A stretch of DNA of 64,000 bases, from contig OZ244874.1 in assembly GCA_965221275.1 (NCBI GenBank), forward strand, positions 620,001-684,000, read 5' to 3'. The DNA comes from UBA6055 sp965221275 (GTDB taxonomy: Bacteria > Chloroflexota > Anaerolineae > Aggregatilineales > Phototrophicaceae). Every line of letters starts with the position of its first letter. The stretch's first letter is position 1. Positions 43,238-51,294 of the stretch are shown here, piece by piece. Below the pieces are notes generated by a model that saw only the letters and a list, made by a program, of their open reading frames with translations, was not told the origin of the DNA and did not search any database. Both the position numbers and the translations under genes were made by a program.

Positions 43238-44029
43238 TTAGGTCTGCTTCAACAAGGGTTCCTCGCCACGACGTTCACGATAGCCATGCACGATCAAACC
43301 CGGGCGTCCATTGCTTTGGCCTTCCCATTGGTCGTTGTGCGGATCGCGATAGCCCATACGCACCATGCGGCGCGGATCTTTGGTCTGGTTGATATAAGAA
43401 CCATGAATGCAATAAAGATGGAAGATAACTACATCTCCGCGCTTCGCTGGCACCGGCACGGTATCCTCCAGCTTGAAGTCGGCGGGGTCGAGGTGGGGTG
43501 TACAGGGCGACCCATCGGCATTCTGCAGCACATGCGGAATCTTGCCGCGCTTGTGCGAGCCCGCCAAAAAGCGGATCTCACCATTTTCGTGGAAGGTGTC
43601 GTCAAGGTGCACCAAGACATCGACATAGCGCCCGTCGGCATGTTCATAGAAAGGATAATCCTGGTGCATGGGGAAGGGATGCCCCGTCTGCGGCGGTTTG
43701 ATGTGCATGGTAGTGTGATGCAGCTCAACGCTGGAATCCAACAGTTGGGATAGCGCCTTCCCAAGCTTCGGATGGGTGACAGCGCGCATCCAGGCATCGG
43801 AATAAAAATGCAGATCGTGCATGGCGGTCAGCTTAACTTGTTTTTCCAGTTCTTCATCAAAATAGACATCGCGCCAAGGACCGGACCAGCCCGGGCTAGT
43901 GATCGCCCAATCTTCAATCAACTGATCAAGACTGTCAGATAAAGCGCCGATCTCCTCCTCCGAAAAGACCTGCGGGATGCGCAGGAAGCCATTTTCATTA
44001 AAAAAGTCAATCTGTTCTTGCGTTAACAT
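43238..44029 (-). CDS. Phytanoyl-CoA dioxygenase (PhyH) family protein
   Basis: A 263-residue Fe(II)/2-oxoglutarate-type oxygenase. The iron triad is visible as His and Asp in FPMHQDYPFYEH and the distal His in YCIHGSYINQTKDPRRMVRMGY, where the Arg may bind 2-oxoglutarate. FLRIPQVFSEEEIGAL near the start is typical. The ATG at 44029 has AGGAGC upstream. It is the first gene of the run that includes the ROK kinase, nanE and two dehydrogenases, so it may hydroxylate a small substrate before that pathway. The substrate is unknown. Confidence 0.85.
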   Translation of the reverse strand: MLTQEQIDFFNENGFLRIPQVFSEEEIGALSDSLDQLIEDWAITSPGWSGPWRDVYFDEELEKQVKLTAMHDLHFYSDAWMRAVTHPKLGKALSQLLDSSVELHHTTMHIKPPQTGHPFPMHQDYPFYEHADGRYVDVLVHLDDTFHENGEIRFLAGSHKRGKIPHVLQNADGSPCTPHLDPADFKLEDTVPVPAKRGDVVIFHLYCIHGSYINQTKDPRRMVRMGYRDPHNDQWEGQSNGRPGLIVHGYRERRGEEPLLKQT

Positions 44030-44110
44030 TTGCTGCTCCTTTTGTGTTTTTGCTAGCATGCGCTCGCGATACGCCAGCATAGAAATGTTTACATGTGGGC
44101 AAAGATTTTA

Positions 44111-44136
44111 CCCCTCCTCGACATTATGAGAAGGGG
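44111..44136 (-). terminator. Terminator after the dipeptide-type ABC operon
   Basis: On the minus strand CCCCTTCTC pairs with GAGGAGGGG (one G-U) around an 8-base loop, followed by TAAAATCTTT. It lies 42 bases after the stop of the fused ATPase gene. Confidence 0.6.
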
Positions 44137-44178
44137 CAAGAAATACAAAATAGAGCGAGTTTCTGTCATACGTGAAAC

Positions 44179-46194
44179 TTAGGCATCGCTGTTCGAAATC
44201 GTGATCGTATAGACCTCGACGCCACGACCGCGCTCATCAGCACCAATGACAATCTGGTGGCTGCCAGACGTGGCAAAAGTCAGCTCTCCACTATGGCTGC
44301 GGCGGCTGGTGTCATAGGCGAGTACAATCTCCCCAGCGGGATCAAAGACTGTCGCCAGCGGCGCGTAGAAACCGCTGCCGCTCAAACCCTTGCCGCCTGT
44401 GACCAACTTGATGCTAACTGTCGTCCCGGCGACGCCCTCAAAGCTGTAGCTGTGGCGTTCGCTGGCATCGGCAATCTCATCCACAACATCTTCGCCCAGG
44501 GGAATGACTCCCTTGTCAAGCGCGCCTTCTGGCTCGACGACAAAGTCAGGCGGCTCGAGCGTCGGGATCGCCGTCGGCTCCGGCATATCGCCCTCGATGC
44601 TGATGGTATAGACTTCGACGCCACGACCGCGCTCATCAGCACCAATGACAATCTGGTAGCTGCCAGACATGCCAAAGGTCAGCTCACCACTATGGCTGCG
44701 GCGGCTGGTGTCATAGGCGAGTACAATCTCCCCAGCGGGATCAAAGACTGTCGCCAACGGCGCGTAGAAGCCGCTGCCACTCAAACCCTTGCCGCCTGTG
44801 ACCAACTTGATGCTCACTGTCGTCCCGGCGACCCCCTCAAAGCTGTAGCTGTGACGTTCGCCGGCATCAGCTATCTCATCCACAATATCTTCGCCCAAGG
44901 GGATGACTCCCTTGTCAAGCGCGCCTTCTGGCTCGACGACAAACTTGGGCACCACAACAGCAGCGACCTCGGTAGCTGGTTGCCGGGTAGCAGTGGCGAC
45001 GGGTTCCGCTGTGGCAGTGGCAACAACCGGCACTTCTTTGATTACTTCAACTTCTTCTGGCACTTGGCTCGTGCCCCAGACGAAACCGATGGCGAGAGCA
45101 ATGATGATAAGAACAGCAGCTGCCACACGCTCGCGGTTCCTATTGGGCGCGGCGGCAGCGCTAATCGGCATGTTCACCAAGACCGGCGCTTCGATTGGCG
45201 CAATTTCCCTGTCTTCGTAAAGATAGCAAGCCGCTTCGTGCCCTGGCTTGTCCATCTTGTATAGTGGAGGCTGTACCACCAGGCATTTGTCCATGCGGTG
45301 GGGGCAGCGCGGATAATAACGACAACCTTTGGAAGCGGCGGTGCGCATTTCCTCTTCGCTGGGCAAGGAGATGTTGACATCCCATTTATCAGTGGGGTCG
45401 GGCACTGGCACCGAGTCAATCAACAGCTGCACATAAGGATGCTGCGGCGCATCGATGACATCCATCGCCGTGCCGCGCTCCGCCGTCGTCCCTTGATAGA
45501 GCATATAAATCTGATCGCCAATCTGGTAGGCGGTACTCAAATCATGTGTGATATAGAGGAAGGAGATATTGTGGTCATCGCGCAGGCGCAACATCGCATC
45601 CAAGATCGATGCCCGCAACGAAGCATCAACCATCGACACCGGTTCATCCGCCACAATCAAGCGCGGCTTGATCATATAAGCGCGAGCCATCATGATGCGC
45701 TGTCGCTGCCCCCCGCTGAGCTGATGCGGATATTTGCGCAGCACATCTTCGCCATACAAGCCGACCACATTCAAGCCGGCCTCCACCATATCGCGGTATT
45801 CGCTTTGATTATCCGACAGGCTGAAATGCTTGTTGACCAGGTCGAACACATGGTCGATGCGGTAGAAGGGGTTGTAGACACCGAAGGGATCTTGAAAAAC
45901 AGCCTGCACATTGCGGCGATAAGTCTTGAGCTGCTCACCATTCATGTCGGTGATATCTTCGCCATCAAAGATAATTTGGCCCGCCGAGAGTTTGATGAAA
46001 CCGAGGACCAGATTCGCCAACGTCGTCTTGCCGCTGCCGCTCTCACCAGCGATGGTGGTGATAGTCGCCGGCGATTCATCGATGGTCAGATTAAAATTAT
46101 CCAGCGCAACCACAGTTTTCTTGTTTCTGCCCAAGAAACCGCCGCTGGAATAAACTTTGGTGGCGTCACGAATTTGCAATAGTGGCGAAGGCAT
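44179..46194 (-). CDS. ABC ATPase (DppF/OppF type) fused to a membrane helix and two exported repeat domains
   Basis: A 671-residue protein. Residues 1-335 are an oligopeptide-type ATPase: Walker A GESGSGKT near 50, signature LSGGQRQRIMMARA, Walker B LIVADEPVSMVD, and the C-terminal CRYYPRCPHRMDKC cluster. Then comes a membrane helix (about 357-374), a Thr/Pro/Ala-rich linker, and two repeats of about 115 residues (418-532 and 551-665). Each repeat holds DEIADA(G/S)ERHSYSFEG, VSIKLVTGGKGLSG and ADERGRGVEVYTI, a beta-rich design like pre-peptidase C-terminal domains. The ATG at 46194 follows AGGAGGG and overlaps the previous gene by 29 bases. The tail would lie outside the cytoplasmic membrane. 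Confidence 0.9.
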   Translation of the reverse strand: MPSPLLQIRDATKVYSSGGFLGRNKKTVVALDNFNLTIDESPATITTIAGESGSGKTTLANLVLGFIKLSAGQIIFDGEDITDMNGEQLKTYRRNVQAVFQDPFGVYNPFYRIDHVFDLVNKHFSLSDNQSEYRDMVEAGLNVVGLYGEDVLRKYPHQLSGGQRQRIMMARAYMIKPRLIVADEPVSMVDASLRASILDAMLRLRDDHNISFLYITHDLSTAYQIGDQIYMLYQGTTAERGTAMDVIDAPQHPYVQLLIDSVPVPDPTDKWDVNISLPSEEEMRTAASKGCRYYPRCPHRMDKCLVVQPPLYKMDKPGHEAACYLYEDREIAPIEAPVLVNMPISAAAAPNRNRERVAAAVLIIIALAIGFVWGTSQVPEEVEVIKEVPVVATATAEPVATATRQPATEVAAVVVPKFVVEPEGALDKGVIPLGEDIVDEIADAGERHSYSFEGVAGTTVSIKLVTGGKGLSGSGFYAPLATVFDPAGEIVLAYDTSRRSHSGELTFGMSGSYQIVIGADERGRGVEVYTISIEGDMPEPTAIPTLEPPDFVVEPEGALDKGVIPLGEDVVDEIADASERHSYSFEGVAGTTVSIKLVTGGKGLSGSGFYAPLATVFDPAGEIVLAYDTSRRSHSGELTFATSGSHQIVIGADERGRGVEVYTITISNSDA
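44201..44544 (-). repeat. Tandem DNA repeat, copy 2 (C-terminal domain of the fused ATPase)
   Basis: About 344 bases that match 44600-44943 with only scattered differences, spaced 399 bases (133 codons) apart in the same frame. It encodes residues 551-665. Confidence 0.9.
44600..44943 (-). repeat. Tandem DNA repeat, copy 1 (first exported domain of the fused ATPase)
   Basis: Partner of 44201-44544. It encodes residues 418-532. The high DNA identity, including silent positions, points to a recent in-gene duplication or gene conversion. Confidence 0.9.
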
Positions 46195-47203
46195 TTGCCC
46201 TCCTCTCTTCAAATTGCGCATCAAACAAGTGACAGGCAACTTCGTGCTTTTCTTCTACATGAATCGGCGCTGGTTCGACCTCGGCACAATGCTCCCAAGC
46301 AAAGGGACAGCGCAGCCGGAAAATGCAGCCGGAGGGAGGGTTCCGCGGGTCGTGGGTGATGCCTTCGGTGATTTTTAGGGGCTTACGCTCTTTGATCGAT
46401 GGTATCGAATCAATCAGCAGCTGCGTATAGGGATGCAGTGGATTGGCATAGACATTTTCGACTGGCGCAATCTCGACCATTTTGCCGGCGTACATCACCG
46501 CGATACGATCGACAATCTGCGCCAGCAAACCCATATCGTGCCCGATGACAATCAGTGAAACACCGATCTCGTCTTTCACTTTGACCAAGGTCTGCGCGAC
46601 GATGCGTTGCACCACCACATCGAGCGCGCTGGTGGCTTCATCCGCGATGACAACCAGCGGATTCAGCGCCACGCCCATGGCGATGCAAACGCGCTGTTTC
46701 ATGCCACCGCTGAGTTCGTGCGGGTACATATTGTAAATGCGATTGGGCAAACCCACGTTCTGGAACAATTCGAAGATACGCTCGCGCAGCGCCTCTTTGT
46801 CTTTCTGCTTACCTTCATGCGCTTCAATCACATCAATGATCTGATCTTTGACGCGCATGGTCGGGTTGAGCGAATTCATAGCGCCTTGCGGGATCAATGA
46901 CAAGCCGGTCCAACGGAACCTGCGCAGCTCCTCTTCCGACAGGTCCAGCACTTCCGTGCCATCCACTTCGATGCTGCCATGTACGATATAGCCGGGCGGC
47001 TGCACCAATTGCAAGATGCCATAAGCCGTGGTCGACTTGCCACAGCCAGATTCACCTACCAAGCCCAGGGTCTCACCTTCGTAGAGATTCAAGCTGACAT
47101 CGCTGACGGCGATGACATCCCCTTGCGGCGTGGCGTAGTGGATGCGCAAGTCATTAACTTTGAGGACAACGCGGTCGCTGCCGTTTCTTTTCTCTTGTGA
47201 CAT
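46166..47203 (-). CDS. ABC transporter ATP-binding protein, DppD/OppD type
   Basis: A 345-residue ATPase. Walker A is GESGCGKST near residue 51, the signature is HELSGGMKQRVCIAM, and Walker B reads VVIADEATSALD, with Ala where Pro is more common. The C-terminal oligopeptide extension carries the Cys set C-IFRLRC-PFAWEHC and a later VACHLF, which in relatives binds an iron-sulfur cluster. It starts 22 bases after the permease stop. It forms the ATPase heterodimer with the fused subunit encoded next. Confidence 0.93.
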   Translation of the reverse strand: MSQEKRNGSDRVVLKVNDLRIHYATPQGDVIAVSDVSLNLYEGETLGLVGESGCGKSTTAYGILQLVQPPGYIVHGSIEVDGTEVLDLSEEELRRFRWTGLSLIPQGAMNSLNPTMRVKDQIIDVIEAHEGKQKDKEALRERIFELFQNVGLPNRIYNMYPHELSGGMKQRVCIAMGVALNPLVVIADEATSALDVVVQRIVAQTLVKVKDEIGVSLIVIGHDMGLLAQIVDRIAVMYAGKMVEIAPVENVYANPLHPYTQLLIDSIPSIKERKPLKITEGITHDPRNPPSGCIFRLRCPFAWEHCAEVEPAPIHVEEKHEVACHLFDAQFEERRANAFATIANS

Positions 47204-47225
47204 GGTGCTTTCGTCCTCTCCGATC

Positions 47226-48179
47226 TCAGGAAGCTTTGCGCAGGCGTGGATTGGCGATTTCGTCTAGCCCTTGGTTGATCAGCAAGAGGGCGATAAAGAC
47301 AATAGCGAGAATGATGGTCGGCAAAGCCCACCACCACCACATATTGCGCAACAGCGCGCCTGCCTCGATAGAGAAGAAGATGGCAACCCCGAGCGAGGGG
47401 ATGCGCTGGGGACCGAAGCCCAGCACTTCCAAGCCAACTGCGGTGAGGATCGCGCCAGTCATATTGCCGATATAGCTGGCAGCGAGGTAAGGCAGCAAGT
47501 TCGGCATAATCTCTTTGAACATAATGTCCCGGGTAGGCACGCCTGAGAGCCGCGACATCTGCACATAACCACTTTCGCGCATGGTTAACACCTGGGCGCG
47601 GATGTAGCGCGTTGGCGTTGGCCAAGAGAAGAGCGATATCAACAGCGCCATCGTTACCAAATCGACCCGTTCAAGCACCGACTGAATAACGATAAGCACC
47701 AGCAAGGGGGGTATGGTGATGGTGATGTCGGTGACTAAGCGAATGATGTCATCCACCCAACCGCCAAGGAAGCCCGACAAAAAGCCGAGGCAAATCCCAA
47801 CCAGCATACCGACTGTGGCGGCGATAACGCCAACGCCGATGGTGCGGGGCGTGCCAACGATGAGCAGAGCCAGCATATCGCGCCCGCTGTTTTCTGTACC
47901 CAGCGGATGTTCAGGCACGCCAACCAGAGTGGTCGTTCTGCTCTTTTGGTACTCCAAACCCGCCGGCGGGAGGTTGAGCGGCGCGCGCCCAGTCAGCGCG
48001 AGGTCAGTGTCCCAAACTTGGTAACCGATGAAGACCAGCAGGAAAATCAAGCCGATGATGCCACTGCCAGTCAAGAACTTCCAGTTGAGCCAGGGGTTGT
48101 CAAAGCGATTCAAGGCGCCGGCTTTTTTGGTGCCGCCAGCGACGACTTCGCCAGACTTTGGCTTAGTCTGTTCCGCCAT
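47226..48179 (-). CDS. ABC transporter permease, DppC/OppC type
   Basis: A 317-residue inner-membrane subunit. A charged cytoplasmic N-terminus of about 35 residues leads to the first helix (about 37-55). HPLGTENSGRDMLALLIVGTPR is the periplasmic motif, and YVQMSRLSGVPTRDIMFKEIMPN is the EAA loop. The last segment ends in NPRLRKAS. It starts two bases after the B-type permease stop with GGAAGGGAG upstream. Confidence 0.93.
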   Translation of the reverse strand: MAEQTKPKSGEVVAGGTKKAGALNRFDNPWLNWKFLTGSGIIGLIFLLVFIGYQVWDTDLALTGRAPLNLPPAGLEYQKSRTTTLVGVPEHPLGTENSGRDMLALLIVGTPRTIGVGVIAATVGMLVGICLGFLSGFLGGWVDDIIRLVTDITITIPPLLVLIVIQSVLERVDLVTMALLISLFSWPTPTRYIRAQVLTMRESGYVQMSRLSGVPTRDIMFKEIMPNLLPYLAASYIGNMTGAILTAVGLEVLGFGPQRIPSLGVAIFFSIEAGALLRNMWWWWALPTIILAIVFIALLLINQGLDEIANPRLRKAS

Positions 48180-48181
48180 AG

Positions 48182-49192
48182 CTATCTCCCTTCCAGGCTG
48201 ATACGCGGGTCAATCAGCGGGTAACTGAGGTCAATAATGAGCATAGCCAGCGCGCTAGTAACGATGAGGATGAAGACTGTGCCTTGTATGAGATTGAAGT
48301 CCTGCTCGCGGATGGCGGTGAAGATCAGCGTGCCCATGCCGTTGTAGTTGAAGATAACCTCGACCAAGACGGAACCGCCCACAAGCGTGCCGATAGACAC
48401 AGACAGCGCAGTTATTTGGGGCAGGATGGAATTGCGTATCATATAACGATACAGCACATAAAAGGGCTTCAAGCCTTTGGCTTGAGCGAGGATCATATAA
48501 TCTTCGCCCTCTGTCGTTACCATCATGCCACGCATGCCGATCGCCCAATAACCAAAGGTGACCAACACAATCGACATCGCTGGCAGGAAGCCGTGGTGGA
48601 TGACGTTGGCGATGAACTCGAGCGAGATCTCCGGGCTTAACCCGCGCTGATAGTTGCTTTGTAGCGGGAAAAGCTCTAATCGAAAAGCGAAAATGTCCAT
48701 CAGCAGCAAGCCCGCCAATAAGGGTGGCACAGAGGTGAATGTCATCGAGACGGGTATCATCAGCTTGAGCAGGCGTGGTGAGCGCGACCAAGCCAGCAGC
48801 GCCCCCAGCAAGTTGCCCACGATGAAGAAAATCACGGTGGCGACGCCGACTAAGCCGATCGTCCACGGCAGTGCTCGCCCAACGAGTTCGGAGACCGTTG
48901 AGGGGAAGCGCGCCATAGCGTAGCCCATATCAAATTGCAGCAGATTGCCCATATAGCGGAAATACTGCACATAGACCGGGTCGTTTAACCCGAAGCGCTC
49001 TTTCCAGCCTTCGATAATCGCGCTGGAATTCTCGACCAAGCCCGCTTGATAGGTCAAGCGCGCCACCATCGCGGCGATGGGGTCGCCCGGCGCCAAGCGC
49101 GGGATGATGAAAATCAAAGTCGCCGCCACAAAAAGCGTCAGGAAAAACACCAATAGACGACGTAGCAAGTAGTTTAACGATATTCCTCCCAT
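48182..49192 (-). CDS. ABC transporter permease, DppB/OppB type
   Basis: A 336-residue inner-membrane subunit with six predicted helices. RRLLVFFLTLFVAATLIFIIPRLAPGDP is the N-terminal signature and DYMILAQAKGLKPFYVLYRYMIRNSILP the EAA loop. GAAGGG precedes the ATG. It is separated from the binding-protein gene by 183 bases that contain a long stem-loop. Confidence 0.93.
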   Translation of the reverse strand: MGGISLNYLLRRLLVFFLTLFVAATLIFIIPRLAPGDPIAAMVARLTYQAGLVENSSAIIEGWKERFGLNDPVYVQYFRYMGNLLQFDMGYAMARFPSTVSELVGRALPWTIGLVGVATVIFFIVGNLLGALLAWSRSPRLLKLMIPVSMTFTSVPPLLAGLLLMDIFAFRLELFPLQSNYQRGLSPEISLEFIANVIHHGFLPAMSIVLVTFGYWAIGMRGMMVTTEGEDYMILAQAKGLKPFYVLYRYMIRNSILPQITALSVSIGTLVGGSVLVEVIFNYNGMGTLIFTAIREQDFNLIQGTVFILIVTSALAMLIIDLSYPLIDPRISLEGR

Positions 49193-49306
49193 GCCAGTGC
49201 CCTTCTCTAAATAGTCGCGAACAATTCGTCAATGACCAATAAACGTCTGAAATTAAGAAGATAAAATATTCAGCGCGGCAATTTAAGCTTCATCGCCGCA
49301 ATAAGT

Positions 49307-49354
49307 GAGGTTGAGGTCGCGTAGAAATAAATCTACGACATTGACCCCAACCTC
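49307..49354 (-). other. Intergenic stem-loop after the binding-protein gene
   Basis: Outer pairing GAGGTTG/CAACCTC, middle GGTC/GACC and inner CGTAGA/TCTACG around the loop AATAAA give a stem of about 17 pairs with one mismatch and a small internal loop. It begins 22 bases after the stop at 49376 and lacks a U-run, so RNA stabilisation or processing is more likely than full termination. Confidence 0.6.
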
Positions 49355-49375
49355 CTGCGGAATCAATTCAGCCTA

Positions 49376-51142
49376 TCAACCACCAGCCTTGGTGATTTCT
49401 TGGAAGAATTGATGTGTCGATTGCCACCAGGTTGCCGGGTGGTTCCAGTTGTTATCGGATGTGGGCCAGCCAGTCCAATAAGTGTTGTTGAACGGGATCA
49501 GCTTGGTCGCCTGGTTCAACGGGATGAAGGGCAGGTCGGCATAGATGTACTGATAGGCATCCAATACCAAACCAATCGCATCCGGGTGCCCCAGAGGCAA
49601 GGAACCGAGTTGACCGACGATTTCGCTGTAAGCTTCGTTATTGGGACCATCCCAACGGACATGGTTATTACCGCCGTTGTTGGGCTCGCCAACCGGTACC
49701 CACCAGCGGGCGGTGTAACGATCCAAAGAAGCCCAAGGCTCGTTGATCGAACCACAAGCATCCCAGTCCGTGGTAGCTTCGTAGTTGCCGAAGCGCTTGT
49801 TGTCGCCCCAGGTCGCGCCAGCGATGACTGCGGCTGTAGCATCGATGCCGAAAGCCTGCAGCTGTTCAACCAGGTTAGTGGTAATACGGCGTTTTTCGAC
49901 GAAACCTTCGTGCACTTGGATAGCCAGCGTCAGGGCGTTGCCATCGCCATCAACCCAGCGGCCGTCGTCGTTGCGGCTGTAGCCATTGGCGGTCAGCAGC
50001 TCTTCAGCGGCAGCGTGGTCAGAGGTGGAGCTGAATGCCATGCCAGCTTCTTCGATAGCATCGATGAAGGGGAACATACCACCGTACTCGACATAGAGAG
50101 TACGCGAGGGGATGGTCACGCCTTCATAAGCAACGCGGATGATCTCATCGCGGTCGATGACATGGTTGATCGCCCAACGCATATCAGCGTTATCCCAGGG
50201 AGCTACCTGCGTCTGGAAGGACAACTGGCGCGGGCAGGGATCGAGCCAAACAAAAGGCATACCCTCTTCCCAGGCGAAGATGTTGTCATTCTGCAGCTGC
50301 ATCGCTTCGAAAGCACCCAGCGTGACATCCATAATGCTGTCGATTTCGTTGTTGACAGCCATTTGCGTACGGATGGTGTCGTTGCCGGTCACAACCCAGA
50401 GCGCGCGCTGCGGTTCGGGCAGCTTGAAGACACCGGTCTTCGCGCCCCACCAATCATCATTGCGGTCATAGGTCCAGGTGGTCTCGTTGGCGGCGGTCAA
50501 AACATAGGGACCGGTGCCCAACGGGTAACCTGCTTCGATATCGAAATACTTCCAGGTATAGGGGTCGACATCTTCGCTGTTCCAAACATGCTCGGGCAAC
50601 ATGCTGATGCCACCCCAGATGCGGACGGAGAAAAAGTCCAGCTGGAAGCGCGGGTTGGATTGCGTCAGGTTGAACTGAACCGTCAGATCGTCAATCATCT
50701 CGACGCTTTCGATCCAGGTCTGTACGTTACCAGCATAGGTGAGCGAGGAAGTCTCGTCATTCAGCAACAGGTTGATTGTCCAAACGACATCCTCGGCATT
50801 GAACGCCTCGCCATCTGCCCATTCGGCGCCTTCGCGCAGGTTCAGGGTCCAAACATCGAGCGATTCGTTGCCTTCCATGCTCTCCGCCAACCAAGGCATA
50901 ATCTCGCCAGTTTCGTAGTTGAGGATGAAGAGCGGTTCCATAACGGCTTGATGCAAGCCATAGGGACGGCGACTATCGGGTAGCAGGTAGTTCATCTGGT
51001 CAAAGTTAGCGACCGCGCCTGCTGGACCGTCGATATCGAAAACGACGGTATCTTCACGCGCGACATCCTGCGCCATAGCTGAAAAGCTAAAAGCGGCGAA
51101 GGCGAGCACGAGAAGTGCGAAAAGAAGTGTTCTTGCTTTCAT
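49376..51142 (-). CDS. ABC transporter substrate-binding protein, family 5 (dipeptide type)
   Basis: A 588-residue exported protein. The signal peptide (MKARTLLFALLVLAFAAFSF) ends SAMAQD with no lipobox. Family-5 features follow: PWLAESMEGNESLDVWTLNLREGAEWADGEAFNAEDVVWTI in the N-terminal half, TGPYVL near residue 210, and AINHVIDRDEIIRVAYEG in the second. The size fits binding of a large ligand such as an oligosaccharide or oligopeptide. It heads the five-gene transporter operon, directly downstream of the GntR-LacI regulator gene. The nearby nan-type genes make an amino-sugar oligosaccharide a fair guess. Confidence 0.93.
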   Translation of the reverse strand: MKARTLLFALLVLAFAAFSFSAMAQDVAREDTVVFDIDGPAGAVANFDQMNYLLPDSRRPYGLHQAVMEPLFILNYETGEIMPWLAESMEGNESLDVWTLNLREGAEWADGEAFNAEDVVWTINLLLNDETSSLTYAGNVQTWIESVEMIDDLTVQFNLTQSNPRFQLDFFSVRIWGGISMLPEHVWNSEDVDPYTWKYFDIEAGYPLGTGPYVLTAANETTWTYDRNDDWWGAKTGVFKLPEPQRALWVVTGNDTIRTQMAVNNEIDSIMDVTLGAFEAMQLQNDNIFAWEEGMPFVWLDPCPRQLSFQTQVAPWDNADMRWAINHVIDRDEIIRVAYEGVTIPSRTLYVEYGGMFPFIDAIEEAGMAFSSTSDHAAAEELLTANGYSRNDDGRWVDGDGNALTLAIQVHEGFVEKRRITTNLVEQLQAFGIDATAAVIAGATWGDNKRFGNYEATTDWDACGSINEPWASLDRYTARWWVPVGEPNNGGNNHVRWDGPNNEAYSEIVGQLGSLPLGHPDAIGLVLDAYQYIYADLPFIPLNQATKLIPFNNTYWTGWPTSDNNWNHPATWWQSTHQFFQEITKAGG

Positions 51143-51180
51143 CGTGTTGTTCTCCTACACACTAAAACAATAAACGTGAA

Positions 51181-51224
51181 CGATTGCCAACTCCACAATC
51201 GGTTTGCCATTCTCGCTGAATGGC
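51181..51224. promoter_or_regulatory. Two short inverted repeats upstream of the dipeptide-type ABC operon
   Basis: CGATTG/CAATCG (51181-51201) and GCCATTC/GAATGGC (51206-51224) lie side by side 39 bases before the binding-protein start. The second may be a weak terminator of the regulator gene; the first could be an operator. Neither matches a known site. Confidence 0.35.
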
Positions 51225-51294
51225 GGGCGCGTTAGCGGCACCCGTGATTTCCCTAAGATGAAACAGTGAGGCTCCTTCGATACAGACTCCTTCC

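Noticed and set aside
49400..50983. A 527-codon open frame on the plus strand opposite the binding-protein gene
   Set aside because: It has no family match and mirrors the codon pattern of a clear family-5 binding protein with signal peptide on the other strand.
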